From contig JBKCNM010000073.1 of assembly GCA_046297395.1 (NCBI GenBank), positions 1-64,000 on the forward strand: a DNA stretch of 64,000 bases, read 5' to 3'. Below are positions 1 to 8,303 of this stretch, in pieces. Every line of letters starts with the position of its first letter. Within the stretch, counting starts at the first letter, position 1. Below the pieces are notes generated by a model. It was not told where the DNA came from. It did no database searches and worked only from the letters and a program-made list of their open reading frames with translations. Made by a program: the position numbers and the translations under genes. Origin of the DNA: JBEICQ01 sp046297395 (GTDB lineage Bacteria > Bacteroidota > Bacteroidia > UBA4408).

Positions 1-813
1 TGTATAGCTAGTGTAATCTTGATTACATCATAAAACTAATTGAAGAGAGTTTCCTAAACTTTCCAAATAAATCTTTCAATTCAGTATCACATGTTAGACC
101 ACACGCTACAAACGCAGCAGACACTTTTCCTTTGCCGACCAAAGACAAATTGACGAAAGTAAAAGACTATACAAAGCATTGTTTTTGGCTCAACAACACT
201 TATGTACGAGACCACATTTATTTAAAATAGACAAGGCTATTAAAACATATGTTTTGTTTTTTCATCCTTACAAAACCAAGATAAAATACCACAAGCGTGC
301 ATTCCAGTCATTTGATTAGTGAAATTCAGTGTATAAGCGGTAAATTCAAGGGCAGTTTACCAATTTATTTTTTCTGCGTGACTCATAATTTCTTGCCCCA
401 AAGTACTTCATGAATATCTAATGAAGTGCAAGTTACATCCACCACAAACGCCTCGGCAAAAAGATTCTTTTATTCGTAAGAGAGAGACAAAAAAATGAGA
501 ACGGTATTTCCATGTCCTATGTTTACTTAGGACCTGTGGAATTTATATCATATTCAGGAAGTCAGCCCATGAGTATTATTTGGCATCTGTATAACAACAT
601 GCCACCAATGTTGTACAATGATTCCAGAAAACTGGCTGTAGGTTAATCGTTCTTTCTTTAGATAAAATACATAGCATATTTACACTTAGAGGTATAATAG
701 CCCATACCAACAGAATTCTGAACTCAGCAATTTCTCATGGTGTTACCTGTGAATTTTATCGGCATGGCGGCCCATCTCCTCAGGCTCCCCTGCCACTTAC
801 CCCAAAACGAATA
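1..813. other. AT-rich region without a recognisable gene
   Basis: No open frame of useful length with protein-like composition is visible on either strand, and I see no tRNA or rRNA. One imperfect stem-loop lies at about 508-541, where TTCCA and TCCTA pair with TAGGA and TGGAA around an unpaired loop. No TAnnTTTG promoter box was found. The region may be a long intergenic spacer or the decayed remains of accessory DNA. Confidence 0.6.
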
Positions 814-955
814 ATGCATCCTCAAAAGAATGCTCCACAAATTGATGCCATGTTTCTGTATAAGCACCGGAAAAATGTGCACGAAAAAGATGCAACTTCC
901 AATCAAATTTCTTTCGATTTCAACAATTGGTACACCCATGCTCTTGCACAATCCC

Positions 956-963
956 CTACCTTT
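956..963 (+). promoter_or_regulatory. Putative -7 box (near match) for the helicase gene
   Basis: TACCTTTA differs from the Bacteroidota -7 consensus TAnnTTTG only at its last base. It ends 9 bases before the ATG at 973. This supports the internal start over the upstream ATG at 814. Confidence 0.35.
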
Positions 964-972
964 ACCCAAACC

Positions 973-2745
973 ATGCAGCTCACCGGGGAACAAATGGCCA
1001 TCCTGCAGTCGCAGGGCAATATTAAAATAAATGCTGTGGCAGGCTCAGGCAAAACCACTACCCTGATTGAGTATGCCCGCAGCCGTCCACCCTCCGCCCG
1101 CATCCTCTACCTGGCTTTTAACAAAGTGGTGAAACAGGAAGCCGCCAAAAAGTTTGCGCAGCATGGTCTTCACAATGTGCAGGTTGAAACCGCCCATTCC
1201 CTTGCCTTCAAACATGTGGTGCCCGGCAGGGGCTACAAGATTAGTCCCCACGGTTACAAAACCAATGAAATTGCCGACATCCTGCAACTAAGCAGTGGGG
1301 GCGAAAAACATGCCGAGTTCATTCTCGCCAGCCACATCAACAAGTTTGTATCCTTGTTTTGCAACAGCACCGCACAAAAAGTTCAAACACTTGATTATCT
1401 TTCTACCATTGCCGATTCAAAAGCAAAAAGCTTTGTGCAAAAACACCATGAACAGCTGTTGTATTACACCCGACTTTTTCTAAGCCGAATGGACAAGGCT
1501 GAGATTGATATCGTGCACGACTTCTACCTCAAAAAGTTCCAACTCTCTGCACCTGTATTGCCTTACGATTATATTCTTTTCGACGAAGGACAAGACGCTT
1601 CTCCGGCCATGCTCGAAGTGTTTTTAAAACAGCATGCCTGCAAGGTAATTGTGGGAGATACACACCAGCAAATTTATGGCTGGAGGCATGCCGTAAACTC
1701 CCTCGAACAGGTTGATTTTAAAAGCTACCTGCTCAGCAGTAGTTTTCGTTTTGGACCCGACATTGCCCGGCTGGCCGGCGAAGTGTTGGATTTAAAAGCC
1801 CATTATGCTACTCACACCAAGGTACTCATTGAAGGCAAGGGCACAAGCGAAAAATTGCAAACCAAAGCCGTGCTTGCGCGCACCAACCTCGGTCTCCTGC
1901 TCAAGGCAATAGAGTATGTAACCGAATCAAAAAAAATAAAACATATTTACTTCGAAGGAAACATCAATTCCTACACTTATGCCGACGATGGCGCATCTCT
2001 CTACGATGTGCTTCATCTGCATCAGGGCAGAAAACTACAAATCAGAGACAAGCTCATTAAGGGTATGAAAGACATGAAAGAGCTTGAAGACTACATCAGC
2101 AAAACAGAGGATATGCAGCTGGGCATGATGGTAGAAATTGTAAAAGAGTATGGCGGTAGAATTCCACACATCCTTAAATCTATCAAAGACAAACATGTGG
2201 GAGACGAGGAAAGAGACAAGGCACAGATGATTTTTACCACTGTGCATCGCTGCAAGGGCATGGAGTATGATGCCATACAACTTGCCAATGATTTTATCTC
2301 TCAAGAGAAACTAGAGAAGCTGAATGATCCAAAGAACCGCAACAAGCCCCATCCGGGCAAACTCAATGAAGAAATTAATTTGTTGTATGTGGCTGTAACG
2401 CGGGCAAAAAAAAGCATTCATCTTCCGGAGGAATTCTTGCCGGAGGGGTTTCCTGATTCTCCTCACATTCATGTGATGCGCAATGCTATTGCGGAAAAAG
2501 ATGCAACTGATGCATCGCGGAATCATCAGCAATCGCATGAAAAAGAGAAAGCGTATGATGTGGAACAGGTGAGGAGCAAACACAGTGATGCTTACAAACC
2601 CTGGACACCGGAGCTAGACGATGAGTTAACGGTGTTGTATTGCGAAGGCGTGCATGTAAAAGATTTGATGAAACATTTTGGGCGCACAAGGGGTGGCATT
2701 CTGGCAAGAATCAAAAAGTTGGAGTTGCCGGAGTTGTATGATTAA
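973..2745 (+). CDS. UvrD/Rep-family superfamily 1 DNA helicase with C-terminal HTH-like tail
   Basis: This is probably a 3'-5' DNA helicase of the UvrD/PcrA superfamily that unwinds DNA using ATP. The sequence shows the SF1 motifs in order: a Q-motif-like LTGEQ start, Walker A AVAGSGKTTT near residues 21-30, Walker B FDEGQD, motif III VGDTHQQIYGWR, motif IV SSSFRFG, motif V TVHRCKGMEYD and motif VI LLYVAVTRAKK. The last 50 or so residues (YKPWTPELDDEL to the end) resemble a Myb/SANT-like or helix-turn-helix module that may add DNA binding. The frame is open back to an ATG at 814. I prefer ATG 973, because family members begin just before the LTxEQ motif and a near-consensus -7 box sits 9 bases upstream; the 814 start would add 53 residues. 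At 590 residues it is shorter than UvrD (about 720) and resembles the FBH1-like branch. Its specific repair role is unknown. Confidence 0.88.
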   Translation: MQLTGEQMAILQSQGNIKINAVAGSGKTTTLIEYARSRPPSARILYLAFNKVVKQEAAKKFAQHGLHNVQVETAHSLAFKHVVPGRGYKISPHGYKTNEIADILQLSSGGEKHAEFILASHINKFVSLFCNSTAQKVQTLDYLSTIADSKAKSFVQKHHEQLLYYTRLFLSRMDKAEIDIVHDFYLKKFQLSAPVLPYDYILFDEGQDASPAMLEVFLKQHACKVIVGDTHQQIYGWRHAVNSLEQVDFKSYLLSSSFRFGPDIARLAGEVLDLKAHYATHTKVLIEGKGTSEKLQTKAVLARTNLGLLLKAIEYVTESKKIKHIYFEGNINSYTYADDGASLYDVLHLHQGRKLQIRDKLIKGMKDMKELEDYISKTEDMQLGMMVEIVKEYGGRIPHILKSIKDKHVGDEERDKAQMIFTTVHRCKGMEYDAIQLANDFISQEKLEKLNDPKNRNKPHPGKLNEEINLLYVAVTRAKKSIHLPEEFLPEGFPDSPHIHVMRNAIAEKDATDASRNHQQSHEKEKAYDVEQVRSKHSDAYKPWTPELDDELTVLYCEGVHVKDLMKHFGRTRGGILARIKKLELPELYD

Positions 2746-2823
2746 AAAATGCAGTGCCTCTGAATTTTTCGCAAATAGATAATACCTTGTTTTTTGCCTG
2801 ATGATTTTTGCCTGCATGTTTGG

Positions 2824-2913
2824 GCGTGCCCCGGCAGGTAAACCTGCCGCGTCGCGCTTTTCGCTCAAACTTTTTTGCTTTGCAAAAAAGTAACCGCTGC
2901 AATCGCTCACGCA
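2824..2913 (-). repeat. Dispersed double-hairpin repeat, copy 1
   Basis: Read on the minus strand, this intergenic element begins with GATTGCAGCGGTTAC. A perfect 10-bp hairpin follows at 2869-2891 (ACTTTTTTGC, loop AAA, GCAAAAAAGT), then GTTTGAGCG, then a second hairpin at 2833-2848 (GGCAGG paired with CCTGCC). The same order occurs in opposite orientation at 47970-48052, so this is a dispersed repeat. It lies between the convergent helicase and rsmF-like genes and may also act as their terminator. Confidence 0.8.
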
Positions 2914-2936
2914 AAAAACGGATGGATCAAACGAGT

Positions 2937-4292
2937 TTACTCCATCTCCACCTGCTTGCGTATTCTCCAGGAAGAAGGATATAAATTATTGATGCGCGTT
3001 CCCACCGATTTTCCAAAACCCAGAGGTACGCCTTTGTAAGTGCATAAAACAAATCCCTTGTGTTTCTCCTGTCTTGGCAAGGCTTGTCTGCTTAAGTATT
3101 TTTGTGCTTCCTGAAGCGAGAGTTCAAGTGCCGGAAAATCATGCGTAAGTTCTCTGCTGCAGGCCATTCCCTGCAAGGGCATCAACAAGCCTTTTTCATT
3201 GTTCAGCACCGGCAAGCCCCATTGCCTGCATCCCAGCGCGTTTGCAAACGAAGCGTAAAAAGCAGCCGTAGCAGCTGTTGCTTGCACCCACTCTTTTTCC
3301 TGCAAGTAGAAAAAAGTATTTCCCAATGCCTTTGCCGGTAAAGCTTGCTCATAAGGTTTAGGCAACTGCACTTTCTTTTTTTGAGTCCCTGAAGTTTCAT
3401 TATCAGGCATCCGAAGCACGGCCATAAAAAATCCTTCTCCATCCAACTGATAAGGCCAGAAACGATATCCCGGAATACCATGCGCTGAGCTTTCAGATTC
3501 GGCAATTCCCCACTCAGGTGGCAGCTCTAAACGACACCCATGCAGTCCCTTTTGGGCACAAAGGTAATCAAGGATCTCTTCGTTTTCTTCATTCGAAAAT
3601 GAACAGGTTGAGTACATCAAAAATCCCCCGGGACGAATGGCCGGAAGGATGCTGCTGAGAATTTTTTTTTGTCTCTCTGCACAAAAGATTACCTGTGATT
3701 CACTCCAGCTGTCAGCCACACGCGGGTCGCGGCGAAATAGTCCGGAACCTGAACAGGGAACATCTGCAAGCACCACATCAAAAACTGCCCCTGCAGAAGC
3801 AATGGTTTCTGCTTCTGCCCGCGTCACCAGGGCGCGGCAATTGCCCCATCTGCTCATGTTTTCCCTGAGGATGGCATTGCGTGCGGCAATCACTTCATTG
3901 CTCACAAGCACATCATCCTCACCCAGATGATCACACATGATGAGCGACTTTCCTCCGGGTGCTGCGCATAAATCAAGCCATGTTTGGGGTGCATCTTTTT
4001 GCATGGGCAGCACCGAGAGTACATGATCCAGGAACATGGAGCTGGCTTCCTGCACATAGTAGCGACCGGCATGCCATATAGGATCAGATACGAATAAAGG
4101 CCTTTCCAAGAGCGTTATCCCGCTGGGGCACCAGGGAACAGGCTTCCCCTGAAAGCTTTCAGAAAAAATCTTTCCGTCAGCAGAAAAACGAATCGAAACC
4201 TTCGCCTCATGGGTATGCGCTTCTTGCATGCGCTCACGCTGAAAGGAAGGAATGCCCGACAAAGCATGTAACAAATCTGAAGGCAGTTGCAT
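2937..4292 (-). CDS. RsmF/YebU-like rRNA (cytosine-C5-) methyltransferase, NOL1/NOP2/Sun family
   Basis: It uses S-adenosylmethionine to methylate C5 of a cytosine in rRNA, by family assignment 16S rRNA as for RsmF. Visible motifs are the SAM-binding motif I LDLCAAPGGKS near residue 107, motif IV DVPCSGSGLFRRD carrying one catalytic cysteine, and motif VI STCSFSNEENE carrying the second. The C-terminal 130 or so residues correspond to the RsmF-type PUA-like RNA-binding extension, ending in the GVPLGFGK element. The full length of 451 residues fits RsmF (about 450-480) rather than RsmB. The ATG at 4292 is 28 bases downstream of a TACCTTTG promoter box at 4321-4328. The gene is monocistronic and convergent with the helicase. 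Target position is not determinable from sequence. Confidence 0.88.
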   Translation of the reverse strand: MQLPSDLLHALSGIPSFQRERMQEAHTHEAKVSIRFSADGKIFSESFQGKPVPWCPSGITLLERPLFVSDPIWHAGRYYVQEASSMFLDHVLSVLPMQKDAPQTWLDLCAAPGGKSLIMCDHLGEDDVLVSNEVIAARNAILRENMSRWGNCRALVTRAEAETIASAGAVFDVVLADVPCSGSGLFRRDPRVADSWSESQVIFCAERQKKILSSILPAIRPGGFLMYSTCSFSNEENEEILDYLCAQKGLHGCRLELPPEWGIAESESSAHGIPGYRFWPYQLDGEGFFMAVLRMPDNETSGTQKKKVQLPKPYEQALPAKALGNTFFYLQEKEWVQATAATAAFYASFANALGCRQWGLPVLNNEKGLLMPLQGMACSRELTHDFPALELSLQEAQKYLSRQALPRQEKHKGFVLCTYKGVPLGFGKSVGTRINNLYPSSWRIRKQVEME

Positions 4293-4320
4293 GAAGAAAC
4301 AAACCGAAAAGGCAGCGCCT

Positions 4321-4328
4321 CAAAGGTA
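4321..4328 (-). promoter_or_regulatory. Putative -7 promoter box of the rsmF-like gene
   Basis: TACCTTTG on the minus strand matches the Bacteroidota -7 consensus TAnnTTTG. It lies 28 bases before the start codon, in a gene-free divergent region shared with the suf operon. Confidence 0.5.
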
Positions 4329-4404
4329 ATTCCCCGGGCCTGCAAATACACTCCTTTAAAAAGCACACCCCTGATTATTGAACGAACAATTTTGTTTAAA
4401 ACTT

Positions 4405-4417
4405 GTTAGAATCTAAC
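4405..4417. promoter_or_regulatory. Perfect palindrome upstream of the suf operon (putative operator 1)
   Basis: GTTAGA-A-TCTAAC is a perfect 6-1-6 inverted repeat located 30 bases upstream of the suf -7 box. Its TTAGA/TCTAA half-sites recur in a second inverted repeat at 4462-4480. A metal- or Fe-S-responsive repressor (Fur/MntR-like or Rrf2-like) is a plausible ligand, but the factor is not identified. Confidence 0.45.
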
Positions 4418-4447
4418 GAAAACCCCTAAATACTGGTGTTTTTTACC

Positions 4448-4455
4448 TAATTTTG
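4448..4455 (+). promoter_or_regulatory. Putative -7 promoter box of the suf operon
   Basis: TAATTTTG matches TAnnTTTG. It lies 35 bases before the sufA start and between the two TTAGA/TCTAA palindromes. I do not see a convincing TTG at the -33 position. Confidence 0.5.
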
Positions 4456-4461
4456 TTGGCC

Positions 4462-4480
4462 TTTTAGAATAAGTCTAAAT
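4462..4480. promoter_or_regulatory. Inverted repeat in the sufA leader (putative operator 2)
   Basis: TTTTAGA-ATAAG-TCTAAAT is a 7-5-7 inverted repeat with one mismatch, placed just after the expected transcription start and ending 10 bases before the sufA ATG. It shares TTAGA/TCTAA half-sites with 4405-4417. A protein bound here could block initiation or elongation. Confidence 0.45.
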
Positions 4481-4490
4481 AAGGAAAATT

Positions 4491-4817
4491 ATGATAACTG
4501 TTTCAGAATCAGCGAAAGAAAAAGTGTTTGACCTGATGCGTGAAGAGAACCGTCCGCAGAATAGCCTCATTCGTGTAGGTGTGGCCGGAGGGGGTTGCAG
4601 TGGCTTGTCGTACCAGTTGGAATTTGATACCACCCTAAAGGAAGGCGACCAAGTTTTTGAAGACAAGGGGGTGAAGATTGCAGTAGACAAAAAATCCTTC
4701 CTCTACCTTGTGGGAACCGAGCTGGACTACACAGGTGGTCTCAACGGCAAAGGATTTGTATTTAACAATCCAAATGCATCCCGCACATGCGGATGCGGAG
4801 AGAGTTTTTCGGTATAA
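4491..4817 (+). CDS. sufA: SufA/IscA-type iron-sulfur cluster assembly carrier (HesB family)
   Basis: An A-type carrier that receives Fe-S clusters from the SufBCD scaffold and passes them to apoproteins in the cytoplasm. At 108 residues it has the family length, with the three expected cysteines: one in GGGCSGLSYQ and two in the C-terminal CGCGESFSV. AGGAAAA lies just upstream of the ATG and can serve as a ribosome binding site. It is the first gene of the suf operon, 9 bases before sufB, downstream of a -7 box flanked by two palindromes. IscA/ErpA cannot be told apart from SufA by sequence alone; the operon makes SufA the natural name. Confidence 0.93.
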   Translation: MITVSESAKEKVFDLMREENRPQNSLIRVGVAGGGCSGLSYQLEFDTTLKEGDQVFEDKGVKIAVDKKSFLYLVGTELDYTGGLNGKGFVFNNPNASRTCGCGESFSV

Positions 4818-4826
4818 GCGCATCGC

Positions 4827-6260
4827 ATGGAAATTATTGAAGAACTTACCTCAGGAGAATACAAATACGGTTTTGTTACCGACATCGCTTCAGACAATGC
4901 GCCCAAGGGCCTCAGTGAAGAGATTATCCGATTTATTTCGGCCAAGAAAAACGAACCTTCCTGGCTGCTGGAAAAACGACTCGAAGCATATCGTTTCTGG
5001 TTGGGCATGAGTGAGCCGGACTGGGCCATGGTGCATTACCAAAAACCCGATTTTCAGGATATCATTTATTACTCGGCACCCAAACCCAAAAAACAACTGA
5101 ACAGCCTGGATGAAGTAGATCCCGAATTGTTGCGGACCTTTCAGAAACTGGGCATCTCCCTCGAAGAGCAGAAACGGCTGAGCGGTGTGGCCGTAGATTT
5201 TGTGATGGACAGTGTGTCGGTAAAAACTTCTTTCAAAGAAAAACTTGCCGAGCTGGGCATTATTTTCTGCAGTTTCAGTGAAGCAGTGCAGGAGCATCCT
5301 CAACTTGTACAAAAGTACATGGGTACCGTTGTACCTCATACCGATAATTTTTACGCAGCACTCAACAGTGCAGTATTTACTGATGGTTCCTTTTGCTACA
5401 TCCCCAAAGGGGTGCGATGCCCCATGGAACTGTCCACTTATTTTCGCATCAACTCTGCAGGTACCGGACAATTTGAACGCACCTTGATTGTGGCCGATGA
5501 AGGCGCTTATGTGAGCTATCTCGAAGGTTGCACTGCACCCATGCGCGACGAAAATCAGTTGCATGCAGCCGTGGTAGAAATTGTGGCCATGAAAGATGCT
5601 GAAGTAAAATACAGCACTGTGCAAAACTGGTATCCCGGAGACAAGGACGGCAAAGGAGGTATTTTTAACTTCGTAACAAAGCGGGGAATCTGTTTGGGCA
5701 ATCACTCAAAAATCAGTTGGACCCAGGTTGAAACCGGTTCGGCTGTTACCTGGAAATATCCCTCTGTAATCCTCAAAGGAGACAATAGCATCGGAGAATT
5801 TTTTTCGGTGGCAGTAACCAATAACCACCAGCAGGCCGATACCGGCACCAAGATGATTCATCTTGGAAAAAATACCCGCTCCACGATTGTCTCCAAAGGC
5901 ATCTCCTGCGGATACAGCAACAACTCCTACAGGGGATTGGTGAAGGTGCACAAGGGTGCAGAAAATGCACGCAACTTCAGCCAGTGCGACAGCCTGCTGA
6001 TGGGAGATAAATGTGGAGCACACACCTTTCCGTATATCGAAATACAAAATCCCACGGCTGTTGTGGAGCATGAAGCCACCACATCCAAAGTGGGAGAAGA
6101 CCAGATTTTTTACTGCAAACAAAGAGGTATTGACAACGAAAAAGCCATTGGCCTTATCGTAAACGGATACTGCAAGGATGTGTTTGATCACCTGCCCATG
6201 GAGTTTGCAGTAGAAGCCCAAAAATTACTAAGTCTGAGCCTCGAAGGTTCTGTTGGATAA
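4827..6260 (+). CDS. sufB: Fe-S cluster assembly scaffold protein SufB
   Basis: SufB is the scaffold core of the SufBC2D complex, on which nascent Fe-S clusters are built from persulfide sulfur. The 477-residue length is normal for the family. The conserved SufB block around YSTVQNWYPGDKDGKGG is present, as is the right-handed beta-helix core rich in short strands (for example HLGKNTRSTIVSKGIS) and the C-terminal SKVGEDQIFYCKQRGI segment. It lies 9 bases after sufA and 5 bases before sufC, so the genes are almost certainly co-transcribed. Confidence 0.97.
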   Translation: MEIIEELTSGEYKYGFVTDIASDNAPKGLSEEIIRFISAKKNEPSWLLEKRLEAYRFWLGMSEPDWAMVHYQKPDFQDIIYYSAPKPKKQLNSLDEVDPELLRTFQKLGISLEEQKRLSGVAVDFVMDSVSVKTSFKEKLAELGIIFCSFSEAVQEHPQLVQKYMGTVVPHTDNFYAALNSAVFTDGSFCYIPKGVRCPMELSTYFRINSAGTGQFERTLIVADEGAYVSYLEGCTAPMRDENQLHAAVVEIVAMKDAEVKYSTVQNWYPGDKDGKGGIFNFVTKRGICLGNHSKISWTQVETGSAVTWKYPSVILKGDNSIGEFFSVAVTNNHQQADTGTKMIHLGKNTRSTIVSKGISCGYSNNSYRGLVKVHKGAENARNFSQCDSLLMGDKCGAHTFPYIEIQNPTAVVEHEATTSKVGEDQIFYCKQRGIDNEKAIGLIVNGYCKDVFDHLPMEFAVEAQKLLSLSLEGSVG

Positions 6261-6265
6261 AAAAT

Positions 6266-7036
6266 ATGCTGAGCATTAAAAACCTAAAAGCTTCCGTTGA
6301 AGGAAAAGAAATTTTAAAAGGGCTAAACCTCGAAGTAAAAGCCGGAGACGTTCATGCCATCATGGGCCCTAATGGCTCAGGAAAATCCACCCTGGCCTCT
6401 GTGCTCAGTGGACGCCAAGGATACGAGGTTACTGAAGGAGAAATACTTTTTGAGGGAAAAAACCTCCTCGACATGGAACCAGAAGACCGTGCCAGAGAAG
6501 GTGTTTTTTTGGCTTTTCAGTATCCGGTAGAAATACCCGGCGTAAGCAACATCAACTTCCTGAAAACGGCAGTGAATGAAATTCGCTCCTATCGCGGACT
6601 TGGTCCCATGGAACCCAAAGAGTTTCTGGCCCGCGTGAAAGAGAAACAAAAAATGATGGAGCTCGACGGCAGACTGGTCAACCGAAGTGTGAACGAAGGT
6701 TTTTCGGGAGGTGAAAAAAAACGCAACGAAATTTTCCAGATGGCCATGCTGGAGCCCAAACTTGCCATCCTTGATGAAACCGATAGCGGACTCGATATTG
6801 ATGCTCTTCGTGTGGTTTCTGCAGGGGTAAATCAATTGCGCTCCCCGCACAATGCTTTTATCGTAGTAACCCATTACCAGCGCCTTCTCGATTATATTGT
6901 ACCTGATGTGGTGCATGTGTTGTATCAGGGACGCATCGTTAAATCGGGCCCCAAAGAACTGGCCCTGGAACTGGAAGAAAAAGGATACGACTGGATCAAA
7001 TCTGAACCGGGAAACATCAGCCACATAAACATTTGA
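6266..7036 (+). CDS. sufC: Fe-S cluster assembly ATPase SufC
   Basis: SufC is the ABC-type ATPase that drives conformational change in SufBC2D. Walker A GPNGSGKST is at residues 34-42, the ABC signature FSGGEKKRNE at 146-155 and Walker B LAILDE at 166-171, followed by TDSGLDIDA, which is typical of SufC. The 256-residue length is normal and there is no membrane segment. It starts 5 bases after the sufB stop. Confidence 0.97.
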   Translation: MLSIKNLKASVEGKEILKGLNLEVKAGDVHAIMGPNGSGKSTLASVLSGRQGYEVTEGEILFEGKNLLDMEPEDRAREGVFLAFQYPVEIPGVSNINFLKTAVNEIRSYRGLGPMEPKEFLARVKEKQKMMELDGRLVNRSVNEGFSGGEKKRNEIFQMAMLEPKLAILDETDSGLDIDALRVVSAGVNQLRSPHNAFIVVTHYQRLLDYIVPDVVHVLYQGRIVKSGPKELALELEEKGYDWIKSEPGNISHINI

Positions 7037-7057
7037 TTGTCATTCCTGAACATGCTG

Positions 7058-8296
7058 ATGGAACCTACCACAAAAACCGATGCATTGCGGGAACTGAGAG
7101 AAAGAGCCAAGCTTCTTTTTCAAAAGGATGGACTCCCCGACAAACACCACGAGGAATATAAGTATTGCGACATTACGCGCTATTGGAACAATGATTTTGC
7201 GCAACAGCCGGACACCCACTCTTCGCCTCAAATCAACATCCAAAGTCAACTTGAAAAATGGCATATCACACCTGATGATTTGCTGTTTGTGTTTGTCAAC
7301 GGAGAACTGATTTCCTATCCGGAACAAGCCATTCCGGGAATCGTCTTCCGGCAGTCTGATGAAACCCCCGGTGAAGGTGAATCTGCTCCCGGTACTTTCG
7401 CCAAACCCGAAGATGATCCTTTGCTTGCCCGTCACTATTCAGTCCTTCAAAAATATTTTTCACTCCAAGTACTGCCCAAAACACTAGTAGAGCAAACACT
7501 TGTTTTTTTGCATATCAGTGATGTTTCCGCAACTTGTGGAATGTCGATGCATAAATGCATCAGTGTAGGGTCCCTGGCTCAGGTATCTGTGAAACAGATT
7601 TATTGCAGCACAGGAGGAGCCGGTCATCTGGTGCAAAGTACAGACGAATGGAACCTGATGCCGGGTGCCTCAGTACACAACCTCCGTATTCAGGAAGAAA
7701 CGCCCGAGGCTATTCTCCTGCATCATACCTGTGCACATGTTCAGGCCGATGCAAGCATGAATGATTACCTGATTACCCTCAGCGGAAAACTTGTACGCAA
7801 CAACACGGTATTCCGGTTGGCCGGAAAAAATGCGCAGTCGCACTTGTATGGACTTTATCTCACGGGCGACCAGATGCTCACCGACAACCACACATTGGTG
7901 GATCACAGGGTGAGCGACTGCTACAGCAATGAGCTCTACAAAGGCATTCTCGACGGGAAATCAATTGCCGTATTCAACGGGAAAATATTTGTGCGCAAAG
8001 ACGCCCAAAAAACAAATGCCTACCAGTCGAACAAAAATATTTTGCTTTCGCCTCAATCAACCATCAACACCAAGCCTCAGTTGGAAATTTTTGCCGATGA
8101 TGTAAAATGCAGTCACGGCACCAGCACAGGAAGACTGGATGAAGCGGCCATGTTCTATCTCAAATCCCGTGGCATAGGAGAAGCATGGGCGCGCAAACTT
8201 TTGTTGATGGCATTTGCCGACGACATGGCGGATAAAATTCCTTCCGAAAACACCAGGCTGATGCTTCGCGGCATCCTTGAAAATCGCCTGGCTTAA
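7058..8296 (+). CDS. sufD: Fe-S cluster assembly protein SufD
   Basis: SufD is the SufB paralogue in SufBC2D, needed for iron acquisition on the scaffold. The C-terminal half carries the hallmark SufBD segment, including DDVKCSHGTSTGRLDEAAMFYLKSRGI. I chose ATG 7058 (MEPTTKTDALREL), giving 412 residues. The frame is open to a TTG immediately after the sufC stop, and ATG 7052 is also possible. The N-terminal half is divergent, as usual for SufD. The gene ends 7 bases before the sufS start. Confidence 0.95.
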   Translation: MEPTTKTDALRELRERAKLLFQKDGLPDKHHEEYKYCDITRYWNNDFAQQPDTHSSPQINIQSQLEKWHITPDDLLFVFVNGELISYPEQAIPGIVFRQSDETPGEGESAPGTFAKPEDDPLLARHYSVLQKYFSLQVLPKTLVEQTLVFLHISDVSATCGMSMHKCISVGSLAQVSVKQIYCSTGGAGHLVQSTDEWNLMPGASVHNLRIQEETPEAILLHHTCAHVQADASMNDYLITLSGKLVRNNTVFRLAGKNAQSHLYGLYLTGDQMLTDNHTLVDHRVSDCYSNELYKGILDGKSIAVFNGKIFVRKDAQKTNAYQSNKNILLSPQSTINTKPQLEIFADDVKCSHGTSTGRLDEAAMFYLKSRGIGEAWARKLLLMAFADDMADKIPSENTRLMLRGILENRLA

Positions 8297-8303
8297 GCGT
8301 CAC

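Noticed and set aside
2824..2913. Repeat considered as a simple bidirectional terminator
   Set aside because: The second copy, with the same order of head sequence and two stems, shows that it is a dispersed element. Termination may be a side effect.
4890..5705. Long open frame on the minus strand across sufB
   Set aside because: It lies wholly inside sufB, which has clear family motifs. The predicted protein is Cys/His/Phe-rich without any domain and has no promoter.
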